The position numbers and the translations under genes are program-made. The notes beneath the pieces are model-generated. The model did no database searches. It saw only the letters and a list, made by a program, of their open reading frames with translations, and was not told where the DNA came from. Source: Paraglaciecola sp. L1A13 (GTDB taxonomy: Bacteria > Pseudomonadota > Gammaproteobacteria > Enterobacterales > Alteromonadaceae). From it: a stretch of 64,000 bases of DNA. Numbering within the stretch: the first letter of the stretch is position 1; every line of letters starts with the position of its first letter. Positions 20,785-30,994 of the stretch are shown piece after piece. Where the stretch lies: positions 1,984,001 to 2,048,000 of the forward strand of contig NZ_CP047024.1 in NCBI RefSeq assembly GCF_009796745.1, in the 5' to 3' direction.

Positions 20785-21777
20785 ATGTCGATAAATGCAA
20801 TAGAGAAAATTGAATTGGGGGTATTCCCTACACCTGTTCATAAGTTACCCCGGCTTTCTGCTTATTTAGGTGGTCCTCAAATTTATATTAAACGCGATGA
20901 CTTGACCGGATTGGCCCTTGGTGGCAATAAAACTCGCAAACTCGAATACTTACTGGCGGATGCACTGGCGACAGGATGTGATTGCGTGATCACCGCTGGC
21001 GCAGCTCAGTCTAATCACTGCCGCCAAACGGCTGCTGGTGCAGCGAAACTAGGGTTAACTTGTCATTTAGTGCTAGGAGGGCAGGCGCCTGATTTGGCGA
21101 ACGGCAATTTGTTGCTCGACCAACTTTTTGCTGCGCATATTCACTGGAGTGGCGAAAAGCGTAAAGGCGAGGATATCCCTGCGTTGGTTGACCAGTTGCG
21201 TGCTCAAGGTAAGAAGCCTTACGTTGTCCCTTATGGCGGTTCAAATACTATTGGTGCATTAGGCTTTATTCATGCTTACTCAGAATTGATGATTCAGTGC
21301 GATGCTTTCGCTCAGGACGTGCAGTTTTCCGACATTGTATTTGCCTCAAGCTCTGGAGCAACACACTGTGGACTAGTCCTAGGTAAGCAAATTAACAATG
21401 GCAACAGCAATATTCTCGGCATTAATATCGATAAAGACGAACAGGGTAAAGATACCTATAAAAGTCAGTTGCAACAATTGATAGAGCACAGTGCGTCTCA
21501 ATTGGCTATTGATTACAACGGATCAATAGACGACCTACACTTGATTGATGATTATATTGGTCAAGGATATGGCGTGGTTGGAAGCTTAGAACGCGAAGCG
21601 ATCGCATTATGTGCCCAGTACGAAGGGATTTTACTTGACCCTGTTTATACCGGAAGAGCAATGGGCGGGTTAATCGATATGATCCGTCGTAAGCAATTTA
21701 AAGCAGATAGCAATGTACTTTTTTGGCATACCGGTGGTGCGCCAGCTATATTTGCCTATGCTGATGCTTTGCAGTAG
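20785..21777 (+). CDS. dcyD: D-cysteine desulfhydrase / ACC deaminase family PLP enzyme
   Basis: 330 residues, fold-type II PLP enzyme. Lys49 in LALGGNKTRKLEY is the expected Schiff-base Lys; AAQSNHCRQTAAGAAKLG is the substrate loop; SSGATHCGL binds the phosphate; and DPVYTGRAMGGL is conserved. The family converts D-cysteine to pyruvate, sulfide and ammonia, while the related ACC deaminase opens 1-aminocyclopropane-1-carboxylate; sequence alone leans to D-cysteine. It stands alone, with GGGG upstream of the ATG, after a 185-base gap from kdsB. Confidence 0.82.
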   Translation: MSINAIEKIELGVFPTPVHKLPRLSAYLGGPQIYIKRDDLTGLALGGNKTRKLEYLLADALATGCDCVITAGAAQSNHCRQTAAGAAKLGLTCHLVLGGQAPDLANGNLLLDQLFAAHIHWSGEKRKGEDIPALVDQLRAQGKKPYVVPYGGSNTIGALGFIHAYSELMIQCDAFAQDVQFSDIVFASSSGATHCGLVLGKQINNGNSNILGINIDKDEQGKDTYKSQLQQLIEHSASQLAIDYNGSIDDLHLIDDYIGQGYGVVGSLEREAIALCAQYEGILLDPVYTGRAMGGLIDMIRRKQFKADSNVLFWHTGGAPAIFAYADALQ

Positions 21778-21939
21778 TTTGTTTGTTTTTTGAACGTCTG
21801 AATGTAACTAACACATATCAGTTTCGTTTTATCGCTGTAATGCACGATTTTTGTGCAATATAGCCGATATAGTGGTAGATAAATTTTTTTTGAGCCACTA
21901 TTGTTTACCCCTACTTTAGTCTAATGGTTTGGTGATTTT

Positions 21940-23721
21940 GTGAAAGTGTTGTTGGCGGTAAGCGTCTTTGTTTGGTTGAGTACGTTTTACGCTTATGCTG
22001 AGCAAAGCGAAGATATTGAAAAATTTATTATTGCCGCCCAAGCTGCTACCTATGATTGCCCCAAAAGCGATATTACGCTCGCGCTCGATAACTATCTTGC
22101 ATCTGATGATTTGGACAAAGACCAGCACGATAGGCTGAATCTCATAAAATCTCATTCGCTGATCTGTGTTGGGCAATATGAACATGCTCGAGATATTCTC
22201 AATCAGCTATTTAACGACGACTCAATCGACAAAAGCAGTGCTTTATATGCCGGAGCCGTTTATCAATTGGGTTTTATTTACGATGTGCAGGAAAACCCCA
22301 AACGGTGTGATTATTATTCTCAAGCTGAGTCGTTAGCTCGAGACCGTTATTCGGATATTTACCTCAGTGCACAACTAGGTTTGATCACGGTATGTAATCA
22401 AAATAACACTGATATTTCGGTGAAATTGGGCAAACTCTATTCATTATTGGAAAAGTTTGTCGAATTGGGCGACGTCGCGGCTATTGCGCATATTCATAAT
22501 AATATCGGATTGCTGTACGGCGGTATTGGGCAAAATGAGCTAGCCGCGGAGCAGTACTTGAAGTCTTATTATATGGGGCTTGAGGTGTATGCGACGAACA
22601 ACCAATTGGCGACCCTTATCAGTGCTATTAGTGCCAATATGGCCAGTGGTGATTTTGTTGCCGCTAAACAGCATATCGAAATATTCAGACGAGCCAATTT
22701 AACGGTTAATACTCCGCTAACGAATGCTTGGTTGCATTATGCTGAAAGCCGATATTATTTTCGTCTGCAAGAGTATGAATATTTACGCAACAGTTTATTA
22801 AAGCTGAATTTTTATTTACCTAAAGTCAGTAGTGACATCATTCACCGTAACGCCAAGTTATACGGAATTGCGCTATGCATTTATGATAACAATAAAACAT
22901 GTGTAGAAACCTTCATTCAAGAGCAAGAAGCATTGAGCGATTCTCAGCACCGAAAGTTTTTAGCTCGACGAGATTATCTTTGGGTGATGGCCAATGCCTA
23001 TTTTTACACCGATAATCTTGTAAAAGCCCAAGACGTATTCGATTTATATGTTGAATTGACAAATAAACAGATATTAGACCAGCAACGCTCGGGCAGAGTG
23101 CTGGGCGTGGCAAATTTACATAGTCAAATTACCTCCCTTGAAAATGAATTGGAACAGCAGGAAACGCAAAAATATCGTTCAATTGTGATGTTAACACTCG
23201 CGTTTATCTTGTTGTTGGCTGGGGTTTACTTCTTTATTGTGAAGCGCTATATCAAAAATGTCAGTAGCGATACATTGACTGGTTTATATAACGAGCGTGC
23301 GGTTGTAGGTATGATGAGACGCCTACCGCACGCGCAGAATGGTCGAACTAATGCGCTAGCACTGATCGATATTAGTAACGTTCGAACAGTACAAGGGAAG
23401 CATGGCCACACAGTAGGTGAGAAAGCTCTGCTAGCCGTATCCCATTGCTTGCTTAAAGTCACCAGAGAAGAAGATGTAGTCGGGCGAGTGGGCAACGAAC
23501 AATTTGTGGTGTGCCTGCGTAACATAGATGAAACCCTAGCCCGTGAATTTTTTGAACGAGTGCAAAGCGCATTGAATGACACTCAATTTCTTGCAAGGGT
23601 AGGCGAGTATGTCTCGATTGAAAGCCAAATGAGTATTTATATATCAGTCGAGGGGTTCTCTGACATTGAAGAGGTATTATCTGATATGCGGGATTCATTT
23701 ACAGCAAAGAGTCATCAATAA
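21940..23721 (+). CDS. Secreted-sensor TPR protein with degenerate GGDEF domain
   Basis: 593 residues. GTG start with GGTG six bases upstream. A signal peptide (about 1-20) is followed by a long TPR-like helical region (about 25-390), a short coiled coil near 390-405, one membrane helix (about 410-428), then a GGDEF-fold domain. The active-site GGDEF is replaced by VGNEQF, and the usual D-F-K-x-x-N element reads DISNVRTVQ, so cyclase activity is unlikely. It may bind GTP or c-di-GMP, or signal by contact. The layout resembles periplasmic-TPR/cytoplasmic-GGDEF receptors common in Alteromonadales. It is followed after three bases by a GNAT gene, probably co-transcribed. Confidence 0.8.
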   Translation: MKVLLAVSVFVWLSTFYAYAEQSEDIEKFIIAAQAATYDCPKSDITLALDNYLASDDLDKDQHDRLNLIKSHSLICVGQYEHARDILNQLFNDDSIDKSSALYAGAVYQLGFIYDVQENPKRCDYYSQAESLARDRYSDIYLSAQLGLITVCNQNNTDISVKLGKLYSLLEKFVELGDVAAIAHIHNNIGLLYGGIGQNELAAEQYLKSYYMGLEVYATNNQLATLISAISANMASGDFVAAKQHIEIFRRANLTVNTPLTNAWLHYAESRYYFRLQEYEYLRNSLLKLNFYLPKVSSDIIHRNAKLYGIALCIYDNNKTCVETFIQEQEALSDSQHRKFLARRDYLWVMANAYFYTDNLVKAQDVFDLYVELTNKQILDQQRSGRVLGVANLHSQITSLENELEQQETQKYRSIVMLTLAFILLLAGVYFFIVKRYIKNVSSDTLTGLYNERAVVGMMRRLPHAQNGRTNALALIDISNVRTVQGKHGHTVGEKALLAVSHCLLKVTREEDVVGRVGNEQFVVCLRNIDETLAREFFERVQSALNDTQFLARVGEYVSIESQMSIYISVEGFSDIEEVLSDMRDSFTAKSHQ

Positions 23722-23724
23722 ACG

Positions 23725-24165
23725 ATGAAACAAGTGATTTGTAGTATAGCCACGACCGAAAAGCAGATATCTGCATGCTACCCATTAATGTATCAGCTTC
23801 GGCCTAATCTCGCTCATAGTGAGTTTATTGCGCGGGTTTTGCACCAGCAAAAATATGGCTACCAATTACTGCAAGCTATTTGCGGTAAAACCATAAGCGG
23901 TGTCGCGGGATTTAGCATCGGTCATAAGCTCGCTTGGGGCAAACATATGTACGTGGACGACTTAATTACAGATACAGAACAGCGTTCAATGGGTATCGGT
24001 GCGGTGATGCTTAAATGGTTAGAAAATAATGCATTACAGCAAGGTTGCGGGCAATTACATCTCGACTCCGGTGTACAACGTTTTGCCGCCCATAAATTTT
24101 ACTTACGTGAAGGGTTTGAGATTTCTAGTCATCACTTTGCGAAGTCACTTTGTTCGATTGAGTAA
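23725..24165 (+). CDS. GNAT family N-acetyltransferase
   Basis: 146 residues. The acetyl-CoA binding motif Q/RxxGxG appears as EQRSMGIGAVML near 90-101, preceded by the YVDDLITD strand. The late FYLREGFE is the usual GNAT C-terminal element. The substrate cannot be predicted. It starts three bases after the TPR-GGDEF gene stop and ten bases before the DUF2919 gene, so all three may share a transcript. Confidence 0.85.
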   Translation: MKQVICSIATTEKQISACYPLMYQLRPNLAHSEFIARVLHQQKYGYQLLQAICGKTISGVAGFSIGHKLAWGKHMYVDDLITDTEQRSMGIGAVMLKWLENNALQQGCGQLHLDSGVQRFAAHKFYLREGFEISSHHFAKSLCSIE

Positions 24166-24175
24166 GCTAAGTTTA

Positions 24176-24667
24176 ATGCGTTTATTACTTCCCCTTAAAT
24201 ACTACGATGATGCAGGACGCGTTAAGCCATCTAAATCACTGCTTTGGTGCTTGTTCTACATTTGTCGACCAATCTGGGTTTTTATCGCATCTTTAACCTT
24301 TCGCCAAGATAGTGGCGCATTATTAGCGCTTTTTTATCCCCATAACAGTTATTTTTACAGTAGTTTAGTTATCGCACTTCCGAGCTTTTTAGTTGTATTG
24401 ATGATCAGCTTTCGGACTAAAATTTGGGATGGCTACGCCAAGATATTATTTAAAGCTATCAAGCCTTTAATATTGTTGAGTTTGGTGACAGATATAGGTT
24501 TTCATTTGGTTATGGCATCGAAGCAGAACTGGGGCTTTTCGTGGTTAATTGCACTGACTATTTTACTTGATGGCATTTACCTTTATTGGATAAAAAAGAA
24601 CAAACATATAGCATTTTTGAGTCAAGACTGGTCGAGACCGCCAGTCTTAACCAAACCATCTAAATAA
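24176..24667 (+). CDS. DUF2919 family membrane protein
   Basis: 163 residues with four membrane helices (about 22-42, 56-82, 95-115, 124-142) and a conserved start with PLKYYDDAGRVKPS, as in DUF2919 proteins, whose function is unknown. I chose ATG 24176, because longer in-frame starts run back into the GNAT gene in another frame. The ribosome binding site is weak. Confidence 0.75.
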   Translation: MRLLLPLKYYDDAGRVKPSKSLLWCLFYICRPIWVFIASLTFRQDSGALLALFYPHNSYFYSSLVIALPSFLVVLMISFRTKIWDGYAKILFKAIKPLILLSLVTDIGFHLVMASKQNWGFSWLIALTILLDGIYLYWIKKNKHIAFLSQDWSRPPVLTKPSK

Positions 24668-24742
24668 GTCTTTCTTTTCTTTAGCCATATCATGATTGTG
24701 TTGGGTACTTCTGACCCAACCCCTTAATTGGTGCAATATATG

Positions 24743-25156
24743 TCACTGAAGATTGTTTGCTACCGCTTGTTCGAAGTAATTTTTGACGCTGATCTGGCTA
24801 TCATTCACTAGCCGTTGATAGCAAATACCTGCAAATGCATATGTATTCCCCGCGTATTCTAATACCACATAGGGCGCACGTTTATCAGATTCGTCATACT
24901 TCCAAAATCCACCTACTTTATTGCGAAATAGTTCACCGACATAGGCTCCGTATATATTGCAGATAGTAAATACTGCGTTGTCTTCTAGTGCCTGGGATTT
25001 ATATTTACCTAACCAGCTTAGAATAACATCGTCAACGATATCAAGACTCTGCTCTGTTTCATCGAGTACGATACCAAACTCATGTTCTGTCGTTTCAATG
25101 GCATTTTGTGCGCTATCGATCATTAACTGGGTTAACTCTTCTCTGGTCATTTGCAT
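24743..25156 (-). CDS. Hypothetical acidic cytoplasmic protein
   Basis: 137 residues, no signal peptide or membrane helix, acidic. I do not recognise the family. An N-terminal helical half (through IVDDVILSWLGKY) leads to a compact region with ICNIYGAYVGELFRNKVGGFW and APYVVLEYAGNTYAFAG. The start is ATG 25156, which has GGAG seven bases upstream; a TTG four codons earlier is less likely. It lies 19 bases downstream of the LysR gene on the same strand, so the two probably form one transcript. Confidence 0.7.
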   Translation of the reverse strand: MQMTREELTQLMIDSAQNAIETTEHEFGIVLDETEQSLDIVDDVILSWLGKYKSQALEDNAVFTICNIYGAYVGELFRNKVGGFWKYDESDKRAPYVVLEYAGNTYAFAGICYQRLVNDSQISVKNYFEQAVANNLQ

Positions 25157-25175
25157 ATTGGTCTCCAAATTTGGT

Positions 25176-26084
25176 TTATTCTTCTATTAAAGGGTTATTA
25201 AAAGGACTTTGTTTTACTAATGTTTTATACAGTAAATTTGAACCTGGGCCGCAAGAATCTGGCTTAGGTTTTATGACGTAACATATCAGAGGCCTAAAAC
25301 TACTGCCTTTGATGGGTAAACGATGCAGAATTTTGCGCTCGATTAAGTGGTCTACGATAAACTCTGGTAACCAACAAAAGCCGATGTTTTCACGTAGTAA
25401 ATCTACCGCGGTTTCAAATGTACTGACTGTCCAGCGTTGTTCAGATTTAAGCCACCCCTGCTTTTCACTCGGCGAACTGGATGTATCTTTAATCACAAGC
25501 TGTAAGTGTTGTTGTAAGTCGTTTAAATCGATCGGTCCGGTCAGTGATGCTAATTCGTGGTCTGGGTGGCAAACAGGATACAGCGCGCATTCTGCAATCG
25601 GCTCGCCTAGAAAACCTTTGGGCATCATAGGTGATATAGCTAAATCTGCCCAGCCTTGGGTTATGGCTTCTTCTGTACCTGTTAACACTGTTTCAATAAT
25701 ACGTAAACGGCTTCCACGGCTTTCCGGATAAAACGCCTTTAATGCTGGATAGAGCAATTTTTTCGGATATGCCAAGTCTACAGCTATGGTAATTTCAGGC
25801 TCCCAATCTTGATTGATATTACCCGCTAACTCTTCTAAATCTTGCACGTTTTGCGACAGATGGCGTGAGCGGCGCAACATGACTTCGCCCGCTGCAGTTA
25901 AAAAGGCTTTACGACCTTTGACTTCCAATAGCTTAACGCCAAGTTGATCTTGAAGTTTAGCCACGGCGTGGTTCAAAGAAGATTGACTTTTATTTAATTT
26001 ATTGGCAGCGTGAGCATAACCACCGAAATCGACAACTGCCTGTAGGATCCGCCATTGCTCTATAGTCGTTTTAGCACGATACAT
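25176..26084 (-). CDS. LysR family transcriptional regulator
   Basis: 302 residues. The N-terminal winged helix-turn-helix (about 5-64) has FGGYAHAANKLNKSQSSLNHAVAKLQ, followed by the linker helix and a periplasmic-binding-like effector domain (about 90-295). LysR proteins often regulate a divergent gene; here the divergent neighbour is the DedA-like gene at 26222, and the downstream co-directional gene is the 137-residue unknown protein. Effector unknown. The start at 26084 gives the normal domain beginning; a longer in-frame ATG at 26144 would add 20 residues. Confidence 0.9.
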   Translation of the reverse strand: MYRAKTTIEQWRILQAVVDFGGYAHAANKLNKSQSSLNHAVAKLQDQLGVKLLEVKGRKAFLTAAGEVMLRRSRHLSQNVQDLEELAGNINQDWEPEITIAVDLAYPKKLLYPALKAFYPESRGSRLRIIETVLTGTEEAITQGWADLAISPMMPKGFLGEPIAECALYPVCHPDHELASLTGPIDLNDLQQHLQLVIKDTSSSPSEKQGWLKSEQRWTVSTFETAVDLLRENIGFCWLPEFIVDHLIERKILHRLPIKGSSFRPLICYVIKPKPDSCGPGSNLLYKTLVKQSPFNNPLIEE

Positions 26085-26221
26085 TAGGTTTCTAATTTTT
26101 AGAAAGGATAGCTCTATGCTAGGGCGAGTTGTGCCGAAAAACAACTTAAGTTGATCTTAAATCGTTGAATTGACGTAATTTGTATTCAGATTTACTTCAA
26201 TTTGAAAGCTATTTGAAACCT

Positions 26222-26896
26222 ATGCGCTATCAATCTTTTTTACCACTATCAGCCTTAGTTTCTTTGGGGCTGATGTTAATTCTAATACATTTTGGGGTGG
26301 TTCCTCCGGGAATAACATTGCTCGAGGACCTAAAAAACACCTTTGACGGTTATTTTTATGTGTTGATTTTAGCGATTATTTTACTTGAATCTGTTGTGTA
26401 TATTGGTTTTTATTTTCCAGGACAATTTTTTGCAGTTTTGCTTGTGGTGTTAGCTAAACCGGATTGGAATGATATTATATACCTGACATTATCCATGGTT
26501 ATTGCAGCGACGTTGGGATCGATCATTAATTACTCACTCGGTCGGCGCTTTGCCCATAGTCCAGATACCCGTGACAGTGTGAACAAACACTCCCCAAAAA
26601 ACGCTAAAAAACAATATTCAATCAAATACCTGTTGATCGCTATGATACACATCAATTCTCTGGCGTTTTATATGTTCAAGCAAGGTGCTCAGGGACGTCC
26701 ATTTAGAGTGGTATGGTTTGCAGGGTTACTCAATCTGCCATATTACCTGATGTTGATTTTTGCTACATCGACATTAAGTGAAGAGGTCATGCAGCTCGCA
26801 GAGAATAGTGTGCTTTTAATCAGTGTCATCAGCGTATGGCTAATGGTTAGTGTGTATTTAGATATTAAAAAGCATCGCTCGTTGAAATCCGGTTAA
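26222..26896 (+). CDS. DedA/VTT-like inner-membrane protein
   Basis: 224 residues with about five hydrophobic helices. The early VVYIGFYFPGQFFAVLL resembles the re-entrant Pro-Gly segment of DedA/SNARE-associated (VTT) proteins, and the later FRVVWFAGLLNLPYYLM resembles their C-terminal region. DedA proteins flip or transport lipids such as undecaprenyl phosphate. The central Arg/Lys-rich loop (RRFAHSPDTRDSVNKHSPKN) is unusual. It is a distant match and could be another family. The start may be ATG 26222 or TTG 26180; neither has a good ribosome binding site. It is divergent from the LysR regulator, a common target arrangement. Confidence 0.55.
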   Translation: MRYQSFLPLSALVSLGLMLILIHFGVVPPGITLLEDLKNTFDGYFYVLILAIILLESVVYIGFYFPGQFFAVLLVVLAKPDWNDIIYLTLSMVIAATLGSIINYSLGRRFAHSPDTRDSVNKHSPKNAKKQYSIKYLLIAMIHINSLAFYMFKQGAQGRPFRVVWFAGLLNLPYYLMLIFATSTLSEEVMQLAENSVLLISVISVWLMVSVYLDIKKHRSLKSG

Positions 26897-26937
26897 AGAT
26901 TATTATGTTGCAAACTTAACCACTGAGTTTATCTATC

Positions 26938-27738
26938 TTAGGCAGTCAGCGTTGTCTTTTGCGCTTTATCAATAATTTTTTGCATAACACGAGCGGCAGC
27001 GACAAAGCCAAATGTGGCTGTTACTGCCACAGATGCACCAAAACCGTTGTTACAATCGAGTTTAACGCTACCGTCGGTCAAATTTTTGGTTTGACACACT
27101 GAGCCATCGGGTTGGGGATACCGTAGCTGCTCTGTGGAAAACACACACTCAACGGCGAAGCGGCGTTTTGAATTAGTCGTAAACCCATATTCCTTGCGCA
27201 AAATATAACGTAGTTTAGCGGCCAGCGGATCCTGAATGGTTTTTGCTAAATCAGTAACAGAAACTTGCGTAGGGTCAATTTGCCCGCCTGCACCGCCAAC
27301 GGTGATGATAGGAATTTTATTGCGTTTGCAATGCGCTATCATCGCCGCTTTTGCTTTAACACTGTCAGTCGCTTCCACCACGTATGTCATATCTTTATTG
27401 AGTAGATCTATTACGTTTGCTGGCGTGACAAAATCTTCAATAACATCCACTTTACATTCTGGATTGATTAGCTGAATTCGTTCACGCATGGCATCGACTT
27501 TTGCTTCGCCAATGGTGTTTTGCAAAGCATGAATTTGCCGGTTGGTATTGGTTACGCAAATGTCATCTAAATCAATCAACGTGATATGCCCAACCGCGCT
27601 TCGTGCTAAGGCTTCTGCCACCCAAGAACCGACACCACCAATGCCTACAACACAGACATGTGAATTTCGTAATGTTTCGGTTTCATTTACACCATATAAA
27701 CGTTGGGTGCCGCCAAAGCGCTGTGAAAATTGACTCAT
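26938..27738 (-). CDS. tcdA: tRNA threonylcarbamoyladenosine dehydratase TcdA
   Basis: 266 residues, E1/ThiF-like fold. The adenylation motif is VGIGGVGSWVAEALARS near 31-47, followed by LIDLDDICVTNTNRQ, which binds ATP. The C-terminal VSVTDLAKTIQDPLAAKLR and FSTEQLRYPQPDG stretches match CsdL/TcdA. It cyclises t6A37 to ct6A in tRNAs that read ANN codons. No csdA/csdE neighbour is visible here. It is convergent with the DedA-like gene. Confidence 0.93.
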   Translation of the reverse strand: MSQFSQRFGGTQRLYGVNETETLRNSHVCVVGIGGVGSWVAEALARSAVGHITLIDLDDICVTNTNRQIHALQNTIGEAKVDAMRERIQLINPECKVDVIEDFVTPANVIDLLNKDMTYVVEATDSVKAKAAMIAHCKRNKIPIITVGGAGGQIDPTQVSVTDLAKTIQDPLAAKLRYILRKEYGFTTNSKRRFAVECVFSTEQLRYPQPDGSVCQTKNLTDGSVKLDCNNGFGASVAVTATFGFVAAARVMQKIIDKAQKTTLTA

Positions 27739-27994
27739 GGTAGAACAGGATCACTATATTAGAATGTTAAACGGCAAGTATATTAGGGCAGGAGCCACGT
27801 TTTGCAAGCGTTTGCCACTTGATTCACTGGATGATTTTAGGTGGTATATCAAATGAATGGGATTAAAGGTCGCTAAGTCCCATTTTAATATAATATAAAC
27901 CGATAGTTCATTGAATAAGATCATCGCTTTTAATACTATTCACCCAGAAAATTTTAGTCATATTCAATTTTAAATTTATAAAAAGGAAAGTTAA

Positions 27995-29416
27995 ATGAAA
28001 CCTGTCGTTCTAGCCGGTGGTAGTGGAAGCCGTTTATGGCCAAAGTCTCGCGCAGCATTGCCTAAGCAATTTTTGCGTTTGACCTCAAACTTGACCATGT
28101 TACAAGACACCGTTGCCAGACTTGATGGGACGAAATCTGAAAAACCCATTGTCATTTGTAACGATTCCCATCGCTTTCTGGTAGCTGAGCAGTTGAGACA
28201 GCAGAATGTGCAACATGGTGGTATTTTACTTGAACCTATGGGACGTAACACAGCGCCTGCTATTGCATTGGCTGCCTTGCATGCCTCTTTAAACGGTGAA
28301 GATCCAACGTTGTTGGTACTGGCGGCTGATCATCTTATTAATGACAAAGAAGCCTTTCACAAAGCCATTGCCCAAGCAGAAGTCTTGGCTGAGCAGGGCA
28401 AGTTAGTCACCTTTGGTATTGTGCCAGACAGTGCTCATACCGGTTACGGCTATATTAAAAGTGGCGAAAAAATTGCACAAGCCGACGTGGGTTTTGATGT
28501 AGCTGAGTTCGTAGAAAAACCAGATTTAGTGACGGCTCAGCAATATGTCGACTCGGGTAATTATTTCTGGAACAGTGGTATGTTCTTGTTCAAAGCCAGC
28601 CGTTATTTGCAAGAGCTTGAAAAGTACGCGCCTGATATGCTTGATATATGTAAGCGCGCAATCGCAACCGAAGCCCCTGATTTAGAGTTTGTGCGTGTTG
28701 ATGCCGATATTTTTGCAACCTGCCCAGATGATTCGATTGATTATGCAGTGATGGAAAAAACCGATTCAGCAGCAGTTGTGCCGCTTGATGCTGGCTGGAG
28801 TGATGTAGGTAGTTGGTCATCTTTATGGGAAACGGCAAAAAATAAGGATGAAAACCAAAATGTGATCATTGGTGATGCTATTTTAGATGACGTTCATAAT
28901 AGTTATATCAACGCTGAACAACGTCTTATATCAGTTGTGGGCTTAGACAACGTCGTTGTGGTTGAAACAAAAGACGCAGTATTGGTTGCGCACAAAGATA
29001 AAGTGCAAAATATTAAGAACGTGGTGAACAAACTAAAGGCGGACAAACGTCCTGAATTCGAGTTTCACCGTGAAGTATATCGCCCTTGGGGAAGCTATGA
29101 TTCCATCGATAATGGTGAGCGCTTTCAGGTCAAACGTATCATGGTTAAGCCTGGTGAAAAACTATCGGTGCAAATGCATCATCACCGAGCTGAGCATTGG
29201 ATTGTCGTTGCAGGTACAGCAAAAGTGACTAATGGTAGCGAAACGCTGCTGTTATGTGAAAACCAATCTACGTATATTCCAGTTGGCGTGATCCACGCCT
29301 TAGAAAACCCTGGTAAAATTCCATTAGAGCTTATTGAAGTGCAATCAGGAACCTATCTAGGGGAAGATGATATTGTTCGTTTCTCAGACCGTTACGGTCG
29401 TGTTGAATCTAAGTAG
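27995..29416 (+). CDS. manC: Mannose-1-phosphate guanylyltransferase / mannose-6-phosphate isomerase
   Basis: 473 residues, type II bifunctional enzyme. The N-terminal nucleotidyltransferase has GGSGSRLWP at 8-16 and the FVEKPD motif at 172-177. The C-terminal cupin isomerase domain (about 350-470) has [20 protein letters not shown]. It makes GDP-mannose from mannose-1-phosphate and GTP, and interconverts fructose-6-P and mannose-6-P. AAGGAAA precedes the ATG. The phosphomannomutase gene follows after 28 bases, completing the route from fructose-6-P to GDP-mannose. No capsule or O-antigen cluster is visible beside the pair. Confidence 0.94.
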   Translation: MKPVVLAGGSGSRLWPKSRAALPKQFLRLTSNLTMLQDTVARLDGTKSEKPIVICNDSHRFLVAEQLRQQNVQHGGILLEPMGRNTAPAIALAALHASLNGEDPTLLVLAADHLINDKEAFHKAIAQAEVLAEQGKLVTFGIVPDSAHTGYGYIKSGEKIAQADVGFDVAEFVEKPDLVTAQQYVDSGNYFWNSGMFLFKASRYLQELEKYAPDMLDICKRAIATEAPDLEFVRVDADIFATCPDDSIDYAVMEKTDSAAVVPLDAGWSDVGSWSSLWETAKNKDENQNVIIGDAILDDVHNSYINAEQRLISVVGLDNVVVVETKDAVLVAHKDKVQNIKNVVNKLKADKRPEFEFHREVYRPWGSYDSIDNGERFQVKRIMVKPGEKLSVQMHHHRAEHWIVVAGTAKVTNGSETLLLCENQSTYIPVGVIHALENPGKIPLELIEVQSGTYLGEDDIVRFSDRYGRVESK

Positions 29417-29444
29417 TGAAATGTTGTCGCGAGGAATGAATTAA

Positions 29445-30890
29445 ATGAAGATTACTTGCTTTAAAGCCTACGATATTCGTGGAAAGCTTATTGATCAGTT
29501 AGATGAGCGTGTGGCCTATCGAATTGGTCGCGCATTTGCCGAGCATTTTAATGCTAAAACAGTGGTGGTTGGTGGTGATATCCGTTTAACATCACAACCT
29601 CTCAAACTCGCTTTATCAGCGGGCCTGATTGATGGAGGCTGCCAAGTCAGTGATTTAGGCATGACAGGTACTGAAGAGATATACTTTGCTACTAAGCATC
29701 TAGGCGTGGATGGCGGTGTCGAAGTAACTGCTAGTCACAATCCCATTGACTACAACGGTATGAAATTGGTCAAAGAGGGGTCGCGTCCTGTCAGTGGTGA
29801 TACTGGCTTATTTGACGTTCAAGCACTGGCTGAGAGTTACACTGATGCAGATGTCCAAAAAAATCTGGAAAAATATGTTGATACTTTTGTTAGCCAAGAT
29901 GCATTCGTGCAAGGTCAATGCAGTGTATTAACTGAAAAGTTGTTAGCAACCGGTCAATATAAGACATTGTCTATCATGGATGCTTATGTTGAACATATGC
30001 TGAGCTACGTCAGCACCGATGGCTTTACCCCGCTTAAATTAGTCGTTAATGCAGGTAATGGAGCGGCAGGCAAGGCACTTGATGCGATCGAGGCAGCTTT
30101 TAAAAATAAAGGTGTACCAATCGAGTTTGTCAAAATCCATCATCAACCAGATGGCCATTTCCCTAACGGTATCCCTAATCCTTTGTTACCAGAAAGTCGT
30201 GCTGATACCGCTAATGCGGTAATCAAACATAAGGCAAATATGGGTATTGCATGGGATGGTGACTTTGACCGATGTTTCTTGTTCGATGAAACGGGTGAGT
30301 TTGTCGAGGGATATTATATTGTCGGTTTACTGGCTCAAGCGTTTCTTGATAAAGACCCTGGTGCGAAGGTTATATATGACCCCAGAGTGTATTGGAATAC
30401 CGAAGATATAGTTAAAAGCGCCGGCGGTGTACCCATTAAAAGCAAAACCGGCCATGCGTTTATTAAGGAACGTATGCGTGCAGATGACGCAGTTTACGGC
30501 GGCGAAATGAGTGCACATCACTATTTTCGAGACTTCGCTTACTGTGACTCAGGTATGATCCCTTGGCTACTGGTTGCTGAACTTTTGTGTTTACAAAACA
30601 AGCCATTGTCAGAGATGGTAGCTCAGCGTATTGCAGCTTTCCCTTCATCCGGTGAAATTAATTCAGTTTTGCAGGACCCTGATGCCGCTATCGCGAATAT
30701 TTTGCAAGCATATGAAGATAAAGCCAAGGTTGTAGATTACACCGATGGCATTGGTCTCGAGTTTGATAAATGGCGTTTTAACTTACGTAAATCAAATACT
30801 GAGCCTGTTATTCGTTTAAACGTTGAATCTCGTGGGGATATCAAATTGATGCAGGCTAAAACCAAAGAATTATTAGCCATGCTGAAATAG
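29445..30890 (+). CDS. manB: Phosphomannomutase
   Basis: 481 residues, alpha-D-phosphohexomutase family. Ser97 in TASHNP is the phosphorylated residue; [12 protein letters not shown] is the metal-binding loop; [10 protein letters not shown] is the sugar-binding motif; and [12 protein letters not shown] binds the phosphate. It converts mannose-6-P to mannose-1-P for the upstream ManC. Also called CpsG. Length and motifs are normal; it may have some phosphoglucomutase activity, as in AlgC. Confidence 0.93.
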   Translation: MKITCFKAYDIRGKLIDQLDERVAYRIGRAFAEHFNAKTVVVGGDIRLTSQPLKLALSAGLIDGGCQVSDLGMTGTEEIYFATKHLGVDGGVEVTASHNPIDYNGMKLVKEGSRPVSGDTGLFDVQALAESYTDADVQKNLEKYVDTFVSQDAFVQGQCSVLTEKLLATGQYKTLSIMDAYVEHMLSYVSTDGFTPLKLVVNAGNGAAGKALDAIEAAFKNKGVPIEFVKIHHQPDGHFPNGIPNPLLPESRADTANAVIKHKANMGIAWDGDFDRCFLFDETGEFVEGYYIVGLLAQAFLDKDPGAKVIYDPRVYWNTEDIVKSAGGVPIKSKTGHAFIKERMRADDAVYGGEMSAHHYFRDFAYCDSGMIPWLLVAELLCLQNKPLSEMVAQRIAAFPSSGEINSVLQDPDAAIANILQAYEDKAKVVDYTDGIGLEFDKWRFNLRKSNTEPVIRLNVESRGDIKLMQAKTKELLAMLK

Positions 30891-30950
30891 TATTAAGCAC
30901 GTTTTGAAAAGAGGGTGTCTGCTTTAATAGTCAGCTTGTTTTAAATAAAA

Positions 30951-30977
30951 AAAATAGCGCCAATTGGCGCTATTTTT
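30951..30977 (+). terminator. Bidirectional intrinsic terminator between manB and gltA
   Basis: Perfect palindrome with stem AAAATAGCGCC/GGCGCTATTTT, loop AATT and A- and T-runs on both sides, so it can end both manB (+) and the convergent gltA (-), whose stop is 18 bases away. Confidence 0.93.
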
Positions 30978-30994
30978 GTTAGTAAGTTCGAGGG

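Noticed and set aside
21841..21857. TGCAC/GTGCA hairpin after the D-cysteine desulfhydrase gene
   Set aside because: Five-base stem, seven-base loop and no T-run; likely chance.
23725..24667. Fusion of the acetyltransferase and DUF2919 proteins through the long frame starting at 24029
   Set aside because: The frames differ and the extra N-terminal 49 residues of the long frame are only a shadow of the acetyltransferase; an ATG at 24176 gives the normal DUF2919 start.
24700..24720. GTTGGGT/ACCCAAC hairpin between DUF2919 and the hypothetical gene
   Set aside because: No T-run on either strand at the right distance, so not called a terminator.
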